From the NCBI GenBank assembly GCA_037719575.1, contig JBBJMF010000003.1:1-64000 (forward strand): a DNA stretch of 64,000 nt, given 5' to 3'. A program made the position numbers and the translations under genes. The notes beneath the pieces are model-generated. The model did no database searches, had not been told where the DNA came from, and saw only the letters and a list, made by a program, of their open reading frames with translations. This document shows, one piece after another, positions 54,104 through 61,597 of the stretch (position 1 is its first letter; each line of letters starts with the position of its first letter). Source of the stretch: JAWWPG01 sp037719575. GTDB lineage: Bacteria > Actinomycetota > Actinomycetes > Propionibacteriales > Nocardioidaceae.

Positions 54104-54400
54104 GTGATCGGAGCCGCTGACGTGCAGCAGTTGCCGCTTGTGGGTGCCGAGCTCCAGCGCGTCTCGGCTGGTCTCCGTGCGGCGTCGCGCGAGCTCGTCG
54201 CTGCGCGCCAGGTGGTCAACGACATCGGCCCGGGAGCGGTCGGGGTGCCCGGTTGCGACGCTGCGGTCGAGACCGGCTTGCGCGACCTCGGCGCGGCTCT
54301 CGACCGGCTCGACGCGACGGCGTCCGCGTGCCTCGAGGTTCTGCGCCGCTACGACGGGGGCGACGCCGGTCTGACCGCCCAAGGCGGCGAGCCCCGGTGA
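54104..54400 (+). CDS. Small helical protein, possible type VII-type partner
   Basis: A 98-residue, almost wholly helical protein with no signal peptide: QLPLVGAELQRVSAGLRAAS, then a Gly-rich turn at about 46-51, then LRDLGAALDRLDATASACLE. Two helices of this size joined by a turn resemble WXG100/ESX proteins, though a W-x-G turn is absent. The start is GTG 54104. It overlaps the next gene as TGATG, which suggests paired production. The family is not recognised with certainty. Confidence 0.55.
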   Translation: MIGAADVQQLPLVGAELQRVSAGLRAASRELVAARQVVNDIGPGAVGVPGCDAAVETGLRDLGAALDRLDATASACLEVLRRYDGGDAGLTAQGGEPR

Positions 54401-55257
54401 TGCCCGACGCGATCCTCGGCTTCGACCCGGCACCGGCCGACCCGTCGTCGCTGGCTCGGCTGTCCGACGGGGTGCACAGGATGATCCGCGGTCTGGTCGA
54501 AGCCAGGTCGTCTCTGGACACCCTGGCCACCGCCGGCTCTCTCTGGGACAGTGCGCTAGGGGCGCCGGTGGTGGCGCTGGTGCGGCGCAACTCGCTGCGG
54601 ATGGGCGAGGTCGAGGAGGCGCTGCTCGGCTGTCGGACCGCTCTGGACGGCTGGCGGGTCGATGTCGAGCGACGTCAGGCGCAGGTGGGGAACCTCGTCG
54701 AGCTGGTCGCCGACCTCGGCCCGGAGGACGGTGCCGAGGCTCGCCGGGCACAGCTCGTCGCGCAGGCCCGCGGCATCGCGTCCGAGCATGACCGCGGCGC
54801 CCGCGCCCTCGGCTCAGTCTTCGAGGAGGTGTCGGCCACCTGCGAGCGGCTCGCCCGGCTGGACGGGGACCTCGCCGAGGAGGTCGAAGCCGCCCTCCGG
54901 GCCTTGGCAGCGGCAGTGGAGCAGTGGGTCGAGGTCGAAGGGCCCGAGCTGGTGCGTACCGCGGCGGCACTGGGCGAGGTGGCTGCCCTGACGACAGTGA
55001 TCTCCGAGCTCGTGGGCATCGCCGCGCTCGACGGCGCGCCTGAGCACGGCCCGGGCGTGCGTGACATCGTCTCGCGGAGCCCTGGCGCCCACCGACTGAT
55101 CAGGGCGCTTCAGCAGACCTGGCTGGAGGTAGCGCCGATGAACCTGCCGGAGGCGACCTTCGCTCTGGGTCGGCGAGGCGACCTGGCCGAGACCATCGCC
55201 GGCAGGCTCGCGGGTGCGGGCGACCCGGTGGGCCCCCCATCCGACGCGGCGAGATGA
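54400..55257 (+). CDS. Helical protein with WXG-like N-terminal part
   Basis: A 285-residue helical protein of unknown function. The N-terminal part has the pattern of type VII substrate domains: helix ARLSDGVHRMIRGLVEARSS, turn SLWDSALGAPV, helix RRNSLRMGEVEEALLGC. Coiled-coil-rich sequence follows to about residue 230. There is no toxin-like C-terminal domain that I can see. It overlaps the gene before it (TGATG), and the next gene begins 12 bases after it. No secretion ATPase gene is in the window. Confidence 0.55.
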   Translation: MPDAILGFDPAPADPSSLARLSDGVHRMIRGLVEARSSLDTLATAGSLWDSALGAPVVALVRRNSLRMGEVEEALLGCRTALDGWRVDVERRQAQVGNLVELVADLGPEDGAEARRAQLVAQARGIASEHDRGARALGSVFEEVSATCERLARLDGDLAEEVEAALRALAAAVEQWVEVEGPELVRTAAALGEVAALTTVISELVGIAALDGAPEHGPGVRDIVSRSPGAHRLIRALQQTWLEVAPMNLPEATFALGRRGDLAETIAGRLAGAGDPVGPPSDAAR

Positions 55258-55269
55258 GGGTGGGATCAC

Positions 55270-55896
55270 ATGCTGGTTGAGTCCCGGTCGGGGGTGGCCC
55301 CCGTCCTCGTGCTGGATGTCCCGTCCGACTTCCACCAGGTGCCGCTCGACAGCCGGACTGAGAGCCGGACGGCGGCGCAGCTTCAGGTGGTCTCCGCCCT
55401 CGGACTCTCGAGCTCCGCCCAGCGTGAGGCGATCTCGCTGTACCTGGAAGCGCTGTCCATCCGGTTGGCCTCCGGCAACGTCGTCGGCACGGCCTTCTGC
55501 GCGGTGCAGCTCGACGGCCACCCGTCGAGCGCGACCCTGACCGTGGCAACCCATCCGACCCACACGCACGACGCCTGTCTCGCGGTGAGCGGCGCGGCGG
55601 AGGCCATGCGGCGGGACGCCCGCTACCAGCACGTGGAGATCCTCGTGCGCGGCGGCCGGCCCGTCGTCAGCGCGGTGGCCGAGCGGCGCGCCAACCCCGC
55701 CGAGACCTCTAGCGGACGACCCGGCGCCACGCTGCGGGAGATCACGGTGTTCGTGCCCGTTGCGGGGCAGGAGCAGGCGGCGATGCTCACCCTCTCCACG
55801 CCGTGCCTCGACGACTGGGAGACGTATCGAGGGCTGGTGCTCGACATCGGCCGGTCGGTGCGCGCAGCTGCCACCCACGCGGGCTCCATCGGCTGA
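55270..55896 (+). CDS. Unrecognised protein of the same small module
   Basis: A 208-residue soluble alpha/beta protein. Features are an N-terminal strand APVLVLDVPSDFHQVPLD, a helical part (about 38-70), a central sheet with AFCAVQLDG, and a C-terminal strand-helix AAMLTLSTPCLDDWETYRGL. That last pattern resembles small proteins found beside actinobacterial type VII genes, but I cannot name a family. GAGGGTGGGA at 55256-55265 precedes ATG 55270. It ends the three-gene module. Confidence 0.5.
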   Translation: MLVESRSGVAPVLVLDVPSDFHQVPLDSRTESRTAAQLQVVSALGLSSSAQREAISLYLEALSIRLASGNVVGTAFCAVQLDGHPSSATLTVATHPTHTHDACLAVSGAAEAMRRDARYQHVEILVRGGRPVVSAVAERRANPAETSSGRPGATLREITVFVPVAGQEQAAMLTLSTPCLDDWETYRGLVLDIGRSVRAAATHAGSIG

Positions 55897-55971
55897 GGCC
55901 TGCGGCGTCGCTGGCCCTGAGCGACTCGCAGGTTTGGACGTGCTACACCCGGGGTATCACCTTGTCGGGCA

Positions 55972-56598
55972 GTGAACGCATCGGTGCCCGACAACGACGG
56001 CCGAGAGCTTCGAGGGTTCATGGGTGGTCGAGGCACGGTCGACGCCGCACTGCTGAGGCGCGTGTCGGAACGTGACGAGCAGGCCTTTGCCGACCTCTAC
56101 AACGCCACCTCGCGAGCGGTCTTCGGCATCGTGCTCAGGGTCCTGCGCAACCGTGCCCAGGCGGAGGAGGTGGCCCAGGAGGTCTACCTCGAGGTCTGGC
56201 GCACGGCGGTACGGTTCGACGTCGCCAGGGGGACGGCCTCGGCCTGGCTCAACATGATCGCCCACCGACGCGCGGTGGACTGGGTGCGGTCGCAGGAGCG
56301 GAGGACCGTCAGGGACCGCCGCTACACCGACGCCGACGGCGGGACGGATCTGCCGGACGCGTCCGTGGCCGTCGTCGCGCTCGACGAGGCGGCTCGGGTG
56401 CGGAGCGCCCTCGGCGAGCTCAGTGAGACGCAGCGCAGGGCACTCGTGCTCGCCTACTTCGACGGTCACTCGCAACGTGAGGTAGCGGAGATCCTCGGGG
56501 TGCCGCTCGGCACCGTCAAGACCCGGACGCGGGACGCCTTGCGGCGGTTGCGCGGGATATTCGAGGCCGAGACCGCGGTGGACGACCCCCTCGCCTGA
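55972..56598 (+). CDS. sigK: ECF sigma factor, SigK-like
   Basis: A 208-residue ECF sigma factor. Region 2 (about 38-103) contains FADLYNATSRAVFGIVLRVL, AEEVAQEVYLEVWR and TASAWLNMIAHRRAVDWVR. Region 4 (about 140-195) contains LSETQRRALVLAYFDGHSQR then EVAEILGVPLGTVKTR. This matches SigK-type factors, which are usually followed by a membrane anti-sigma factor (RskA). Here the next gene is a crotonase and no anti-sigma gene is present. GTG 55972 is used; ATG 56020 is possible. Confidence 0.85.
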   Translation: MNASVPDNDGRELRGFMGGRGTVDAALLRRVSERDEQAFADLYNATSRAVFGIVLRVLRNRAQAEEVAQEVYLEVWRTAVRFDVARGTASAWLNMIAHRRAVDWVRSQERRTVRDRRYTDADGGTDLPDASVAVVALDEAARVRSALGELSETQRRALVLAYFDGHSQREVAEILGVPLGTVKTRTRDALRRLRGIFEAETAVDDPLA

Positions 56599-56748
56599 CC
56601 GTGCTCGGCCTCGCCAGGTCGCTATGGCGCTCCGGGGCACGTACGGCGCAGAGTCGCCCGGGTTGTGCTCGCCGGTCCCGGCTCGGGTCATCGCGCCATC
56701 TCACCAACCGTCGAACGATGTCGCTCGGTCGGCGTCCCGCTGGTCGGA

Positions 56749-56754
56749 TACGCT
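56749..56754 (+). promoter_or_regulatory. -10 hexamer, leaderless crotonase transcript
   Basis: TACGCT lies seven bases before ATG 56762, with no ribosome binding site. Confidence 0.4.
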
Positions 56755-56761
56755 GCCCGCC

Positions 56762-57541
56762 ATGGCTGACTACGTTCACCTCGAGGTCACCGAGGGCGTC
56801 GGCACCATTCGGCTCGACCGCCCGCCGATGAACGCCCTCGACGTCATGATGCAGGAGGAGATCCGGGAAGCCGCGACGGAGGCGGCCGAGCGCGACGACG
56901 TTCGCGCAGTGGTGGTCTACGGCGGGGAGAAGGTGTTCGCGGCCGGGGCCGACATCTTGGAGATGGCCGCGATGTCCTACACCGACATGGTTCGGCGCTC
57001 GGGCGCCTTGCAGTCATCGTTCACCGCCGTCGCCCGCATCCCGAAGCCGGTGGTCGCCGCGGTCACCGGCTACGCCCTCGGGGGTGGCTGCGAGCTGGCG
57101 CTCTGCGCCGACATCCGGGTGGCAGCCGACGACGCGAAGCTCGGCCAGCCGGAGATCCTGCTGGGCGTGATCCCGGGCGCCGGTGGCACCCAGCGGCTGG
57201 CCCGGCTGATCGGGCCCGCCAAGGCCAAGGACCTGGTGTTCACCGGCCGTTTCGTGGGCGCCGAGGAAGCCCTGCGGATCGGTCTCGTCGACAAGGTCGT
57301 GCCCACCGCCGACGTCTACCCCGAGGCGCGCCGGTGGGCGGAGCGGTTCGCCCAGGGCCCGGCGTTCGCGCTGCGGGCCGCGAAGGAGTCCATCGACCGG
57401 GGGCTCGAGACCGACCTCGGCACCGGGCTGGAGATCGAGCGCCAGCAGTTCGCCGGGTTGTTCGCCACCGAGGACCGGACCATCGGCATGACGTCCTTCG
57501 TCGAGAAGGGGCCGGGCAAGGCCGGCTTCGAGGGCCGCTGA
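56762..57541 (+). CDS. Enoyl-CoA hydratase/isomerase (crotonase family)
   Basis: A 259-residue crotonase. Oxyanion-hole segments are AAGADILEMAAM and GYALGGGCELALCADIR. The first catalytic Glu is kept in GQPEILLGVIPGAGGTQRL. The position of the second Glu appears to be Asp (AKDLVFTG), by eye alignment with the rat enzyme, so hydratase activity may be altered. It could supply crotonyl-CoA to Ccr or act in beta-oxidation. Its stop overlaps the next start (TGATG). Confidence 0.88.
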   Translation: MADYVHLEVTEGVGTIRLDRPPMNALDVMMQEEIREAATEAAERDDVRAVVVYGGEKVFAAGADILEMAAMSYTDMVRRSGALQSSFTAVARIPKPVVAAVTGYALGGGCELALCADIRVAADDAKLGQPEILLGVIPGAGGTQRLARLIGPAKAKDLVFTGRFVGAEEALRIGLVDKVVPTADVYPEARRWAERFAQGPAFALRAAKESIDRGLETDLGTGLEIERQQFAGLFATEDRTIGMTSFVEKGPGKAGFEGR

Positions 57542-58548
57542 TGTCACCGGAGCCCGATCGGTCGGCTGGGTCGCCGCTCGCTCTCGCGGCGGAAGGTCGC
57601 CGGCTCCCGACCGAGGCTCAGGTCCAGGCGGCCTGGCAGGACACCAAGCTCGCCCAGGTCCTCTACCACGACTGGGAGGCCGGGTCCTACGACGAGAAGT
57701 GGTCGATCTCCTTCGACCAGCGGTGCATCGACTATGCGCGGGACAGGTTCTCGGCGGTCGCGGGCACCGGCGGCTGGCCCTACCGAACCTCGCTCGAGGT
57801 CGGCTGCGGGACCGGGTTCTTCACGCTGAACCTCAAGCTCGCCGGAGTGCTCGACGACTGTCACGTGACCGACATCTCGCCCGGCATGGTCGAGGTCGCC
57901 GGACGCAACGCCACGAGTCTCGGTTTCACCGTCGCCGGCCGCACCGCCGACGCGGAGACGCTGCCCTACGACGACGACTCGTTCGACCTGGTCGTGGGGC
58001 ACGCGGTCATCCACCACATCCCCGACGTCGAGCTCGCCTTCACGGAGATGCTGCGGGTTTTGAAGCCCGGCGGCCGCCTCGTGGTCTGCGGGGAGCCGAC
58101 CCGGTACGGCGACCTCGTGGCCCGCCGCCTTTCGCGCGCGACGTGGTGGCTCACGACCCGGGTGACGGCCCTGCCACCCCTGCGCGCCCGGTGGGCGCGG
58201 CCCAAGGAGGAGCTCGACGAGTCCTCCCGCGCCGCCGCGCTGGAGGCGGTCGTGGACTTGCACACGTTCGACCCGGCAGGGCTCGCGAGGACCGTGGCGC
58301 GGGCTGGCGGCGTCCAGGTCCGCTTCGTGACGGAGGAGCTGACGGCCGCCTGGTGGGGATGGCCGGTGCGCACCTTCGAGGCCGCGGTCCCAACGGAGCG
58401 GCTGGGCTGGGGGTGGCGCCTGTTCGCCCTCCGCTCCTGGCTGGCGCTCTCGCGCCTGGACCGCCTGCTGGTTCGCGTCGTACCTGCCGCTCTCTACTAC
58501 AACGTCTCCGTCACGGCGGTGAAGCCGACCGGGACCCAACATGCCTGA
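57541..58548 (+). CDS. Class I SAM-dependent methyltransferase
   Basis: A 335-residue protein. The methyltransferase fold (about 80-190) has SAM-binding LEVGCGTGFFTLNLKLAG, the acidic VTDISPGMVEVAGRNA, and AETLPYDDDSFDLVVGHAVI. About 140 C-terminal residues form an extra region ending in a hydrophobic stretch (LALSRLDRLLVRVVPAALYY). The substrate is unknown. It overlaps the crotonase stop by one base and the acyltransferase start by eight, so the three genes are tightly coupled. Confidence 0.83.
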   Translation: MSPEPDRSAGSPLALAAEGRRLPTEAQVQAAWQDTKLAQVLYHDWEAGSYDEKWSISFDQRCIDYARDRFSAVAGTGGWPYRTSLEVGCGTGFFTLNLKLAGVLDDCHVTDISPGMVEVAGRNATSLGFTVAGRTADAETLPYDDDSFDLVVGHAVIHHIPDVELAFTEMLRVLKPGGRLVVCGEPTRYGDLVARRLSRATWWLTTRVTALPPLRARWARPKEELDESSRAAALEAVVDLHTFDPAGLARTVARAGGVQVRFVTEELTAAWWGWPVRTFEAAVPTERLGWGWRLFALRSWLALSRLDRLLVRVVPAALYYNVSVTAVKPTGTQHA

Positions 58549-59164
58549 GCAGGCGAGGATGCTGACCCTCGCGAACCTGCGCTGGGTCCTGTCGCACCGG
58601 GCGTGGACGCCTTACTACCTGGTGCGCTACTGGAGGTTCCTCGTCTTCCGCCTGCGAAATCCCCACGTCGTCACGCGGGGGATGGTGTTCTTCGGCAAGC
58701 GGGTCGAGGTGTCGGCGCGGCGGGGCTATGGGCGGCTCGTGATCGGCAGCTGGGTGCACATCGGCGACGACAACCGGATCCGCTGCCATGAAGGCTCCCT
58801 GCGGATCGGGGACAAGTGCGTCTTCGGCCGGGACAGCACGGTGAACTGCTACCTCGATATCGAGCTGGGGCCGGCCACCTTGGTCTCGGACTGGGTCTAC
58901 ATCTGCGACTTCGACCACGCGACCGGCGATGTCGGGCTGCCGATCAAGGACCAGGGCATCGTGAAAGCGCCGGTGCGGATAGGAGCCGGCAGCTGGCTCG
59001 GCACGAAGGTCACCGTGCTGCGTGGGGCCGAGATCGGAGCCGGTTCCGTGGTGGCCGCGCACTCGGTGGTGCGTGACAAGACACCGGAGCTGTCGCTGCT
59101 GGCGGGCATCCCGGCGAAGGTGGTCCGGACGCGCGGGCAGTCGTCGAGGGAGGGCTGGGCCTGA
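58541..59164 (+). CDS. Left-handed beta-helix acyltransferase
   Basis: A 207-residue protein with hexapeptide-repeat sequence (IGDDNRI, IGDKCVFG, IGAGSWLG, IGAGSVVAAHSVV) forming a left-handed beta helix. It ends in the GIPAKVVR segment typical of sugar O- or N-acetyltransferases. The His in CDFDHATGD may be catalytic. With the methyltransferase gene it overlaps, it suggests a small modification unit for a sugar or lipid. Confidence 0.83.
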   Translation: MPEQARMLTLANLRWVLSHRAWTPYYLVRYWRFLVFRLRNPHVVTRGMVFFGKRVEVSARRGYGRLVIGSWVHIGDDNRIRCHEGSLRIGDKCVFGRDSTVNCYLDIELGPATLVSDWVYICDFDHATGDVGLPIKDQGIVKAPVRIGAGSWLGTKVTVLRGAEIGAGSVVAAHSVVRDKTPELSLLAGIPAKVVRTRGQSSREGWA

Positions 59165-59168
59165 GCCC

Positions 59169-59576
59169 CTAGCCGCGCTGGCTCTTACGGACCCGCTTGC
59201 GCAGCTGGAAGATCCGCCAGGTGCCGGCTATCGCGGCGAGGAAGACCCCGGCAACCGCCGAGAGCAGCATCGCGACCGCCAGCGGCAGGGTGCCGGTGAA
59301 GGTGAAGTAGGTGATCGGCACCTTCCGGGTGTTCTGCAGGACGAAGATCAGCAGCAGGACCAGGATCAGCGCGAAGACGATGATCGCGATCCAGGTGCCG
59401 CCGGCCCGGGTCCGTCCCAGGGGGTCCTCCTGGGGACCGGACGGTGCCCACAGGTCATCGGGTTCGGGATCAGACTGTGCGGGCCGGGAGTGTGCGGCCT
59501 GCGAGGCGGGAGCCACCGAGGCCCCGTTTGGCTCGGAATCTGGTGCCGCCGGTTGCGGCTGGGGCGGGTCCGACAT
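59169..59576 (-). CDS. LapA-domain membrane protein
   Basis: A 135-residue protein with a disordered Pro-rich N-terminus (1-58) and two membrane helices (about 62-80 and 96-118). Between them lies FVLQNTRKVPITYFTFTGTL, the signature of the LapA (DUF1049) family, followed by a basic tail. LapA proteins are linked to lipopolysaccharide or envelope assembly in Gram-negatives; their role in actinobacteria is unknown. It is divergent from the ETF genes. Confidence 0.85.
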   Translation of the reverse strand: MSDPPQPQPAAPDSEPNGASVAPASQAAHSRPAQSDPEPDDLWAPSGPQEDPLGRTRAGGTWIAIIVFALILVLLLIFVLQNTRKVPITYFTFTGTLPLAVAMLLSAVAGVFLAAIAGTWRIFQLRKRVRKSQRG

Positions 59577-59696
59577 CGTCGCCTCCTCTCGTTACTCACC
59601 AGGCTATCGAGGGTGGGCGGTTCGGACCACCTGGTCGTCAGGCCGCTGCGCCGTGAAACCATGGCTCCTGACACTCACAGGAGGACTCCCCGCCCC

Positions 59697-60473
59697 ATGA
59701 AGATCGTTGTGTGCGTGAAGTATGTGCCCGACGCGACGGCCGAGAGGTCGTTCAGCGCCGACACGACGGTCGACCGGGTCGGCGTCGACGGAGTGCTCTC
59801 CGAGCTCGACGAGTACGCTGTCGAGGCCGCGCTCCAGATCCGCGAGGCCGGCGACGCGGAGGTCACCATCGTGACGGTCGGTCCGGAGCAGGCGAGGACG
59901 GCGATCCTCAAGTCGCTGCAGATGGGCGCCGACGCGGGAGTCCACGTCGTCGACGACGCCATCCACGGCTCGGACGCGCTCGCGACCTCGCTGGTGCTGG
60001 CCAAGGTGCTGCAGCGGACCGAGTTCGACCTCGTGCTGTGCGGGATGGCGTCGACGGACGGCAGCATGAGCGTCGTACCCGCCATGCTCGCCGAGCGCCT
60101 CGGCCTGCCTCAGGTGACGTTTGCCTCTGAGGTGTCGTGGGACGGGACGACGGTGCGGGCGCGGCGGGACGGGGATGGCGCCACCGAGACGATCGAGGCG
60201 ACCCTGCCGCTGGTGCTGAGTGTCACCGATCAGGCCAACGAGCCGCGCTACCCGTCGTTCAAGGGCATCATGGCGGCGAAGAAGAAGCCGGTAGAGACGC
60301 TCACCGTCGACGACCTCGGGCTGACCGTCGGTGACGTTGGGCTGTCCGCTGCGTGGACGACCGTCGAGTCGTTCGACGCCCGACCTCCCCGCAGCGCCGG
60401 CACGGTCGTCATTGACGACGGCACCGGTGCAGACCAGCTCGTCGAGTTCCTTGCCGCCGGCAAGTTCATCTGA
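59697..60473 (+). CDS. etfB: Electron transfer flavoprotein beta subunit
   Basis: A 258-residue ETF beta subunit that binds AMP and carries electrons from acyl-CoA dehydrogenases. It has the N-terminal MKIVVCVKYVPD, the central GMASTDGSMSVVPAMLAERL and the recognition segment RYPSFKGIMAAKKKP, which docks to dehydrogenases. AGGAGG at 59681-59686 precedes the ATG. The alpha subunit gene follows after 41 bases. Confidence 0.95.
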   Translation: MKIVVCVKYVPDATAERSFSADTTVDRVGVDGVLSELDEYAVEAALQIREAGDAEVTIVTVGPEQARTAILKSLQMGADAGVHVVDDAIHGSDALATSLVLAKVLQRTEFDLVLCGMASTDGSMSVVPAMLAERLGLPQVTFASEVSWDGTTVRARRDGDGATETIEATLPLVLSVTDQANEPRYPSFKGIMAAKKKPVETLTVDDLGLTVGDVGLSAAWTTVESFDARPPRSAGTVVIDDGTGADQLVEFLAAGKFI

Positions 60474-60514
60474 CCAGCCATCTGACGAAGAGCCATCTGA
60501 CGGAGGTTGCCTTC

Positions 60515-61471
60515 ATGAGCGAGATCCTGGTCCTTGTCGACCACGCCGACGGCGTCGTACGCAAGACCACGGCGGAGCTGCTGACGCTTGCCCGTCGTCT
60601 CGGGGAACCGTCGGCCGTCTTCGTCGGCGGCTCCATCGAGTCGGCGCGAGGCAGCCTGAAGCAGTACGGCGCCGAGAAGGTCTACGTGCTGGACGCTCCT
60701 GAGCTGGCCGAGTACCTGGTGGCCCCAAAGGCAGAGGCGCTCGCCGGGCTCGTCGGGGAGCTGCAGCCGGCCGCAGTCCTCATCACGTCGAGCGCCGAGG
60801 GCAAGGAGATCGCCGGCCGGCTGGCCGTCAAGACCGGCTCGGGCCTGATCACCGACGCGGTGGACATCCGGGCCGGCGACGCGGGCCCGGTCACGACGCA
60901 GTCGGTGTTCGCCGGGAGCTACAGCGTGCAGGCGCATGTGACGACAGGGACCCCAATCATCACCGTCAAGCCCAACGCGGTGACGCCTGAGGCGGTGGAC
61001 GGTGCTGCCGTCGAGGAGTCCGTGGCTGTCACGGTGAGCGACGCGGCGAAGACCGCGCGGATCGTCGACCGGCAGCCACGCGGCGCGACGGGGCGACCGG
61101 ATCTCACGGAGGCGTCGATCGTGGTGGCAGGCGGACGCGGGACCGGTGGCGACTTCGCACCCGTCGAGGCGCTCGCCGATGCCCTCGGTGCCGCGGTCGG
61201 TGCGTCGCGCGCCGCCGTCGACTCCGGCTGGTACCCGCACGCCTACCAGGTCGGCCAGACCGGCAAGACGGTGTCGCCCCAGCTCTACGTCGCCACCGGC
61301 ATCTCGGGTGCGATCCAGCATCGGGCCGGGATGCAGACGTCGAAGACGATCGTGGCCGTCAACAAGGACGAGGAGGCACCGATCTTCGAGCTCGTCGACT
61401 TCGGTGTCGTGGGCGACCTGCACGCCGTCCTCCCGAAGGTGGCGCAGCAGATCAACGCCCGCCGGACCTAG
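60515..61471 (+). CDS. etfA: Electron transfer flavoprotein alpha subunit
   Basis: A 318-residue ETF alpha subunit. The C-terminal FAD domain has IVVAGGRGTGGDFAPVEALA, then GQTGKTVSPQLYVATGISGA and IVAVNKDEEAPIFELVDFGV, the family's signature. It pairs with the beta subunit to pass electrons to the quinone pool. Acyl-CoA dehydrogenases of fatty-acid, branched-chain or ethylmalonyl-CoA metabolism would be the donors, but none is encoded in this window. Confidence 0.95.
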   Translation: MSEILVLVDHADGVVRKTTAELLTLARRLGEPSAVFVGGSIESARGSLKQYGAEKVYVLDAPELAEYLVAPKAEALAGLVGELQPAAVLITSSAEGKEIAGRLAVKTGSGLITDAVDIRAGDAGPVTTQSVFAGSYSVQAHVTTGTPIITVKPNAVTPEAVDGAAVEESVAVTVSDAAKTARIVDRQPRGATGRPDLTEASIVVAGGRGTGGDFAPVEALADALGAAVGASRAAVDSGWYPHAYQVGQTGKTVSPQLYVATGISGAIQHRAGMQTSKTIVAVNKDEEAPIFELVDFGVVGDLHAVLPKVAQQINARRT

Positions 61472-61480
61472 CCCCCACCG

Positions 61481-61513
61481 ACGATCCGGCGGTTGTGCCG
61501 CACGATCCGGCGG
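61481..61513. repeat. Two copies of a 12-base unit after etfA
   Basis: ACGATCCGGCGG occurs at 61481-61492 and again at 61502-61513, just after the etfA stop and before the end of the convergent ABC-F gene. Confidence 0.45.
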
Positions 61514-61541
61514 CTTTGGCGGTGGTCGTAGCGCCCCCGCT

Positions 61542-61597
61542 CGGACCGGAATGGCCCCTCAACCTGGGAGACCGGACCGGAATGGCCTCTCAACCTG
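61542..61597. repeat. 25-base direct repeat at the end of the ABC-F gene
   Basis: Two 25-base copies (61542-61566 and 61573-61597) differ at one base and are 31 bases apart. Each begins CGGACCGGAATGGCC. The second copy encodes the last residues of the ABC-F protein on the minus strand, and the stop falls in the first. Confidence 0.7.

Noticed and set aside
54104..55896. Complete type VII secretion locus
   Set aside because: No EccC ATPase, EccD membrane pore, MycP protease or clear WXG100 motif is present; only a possible small accessory module can be argued.
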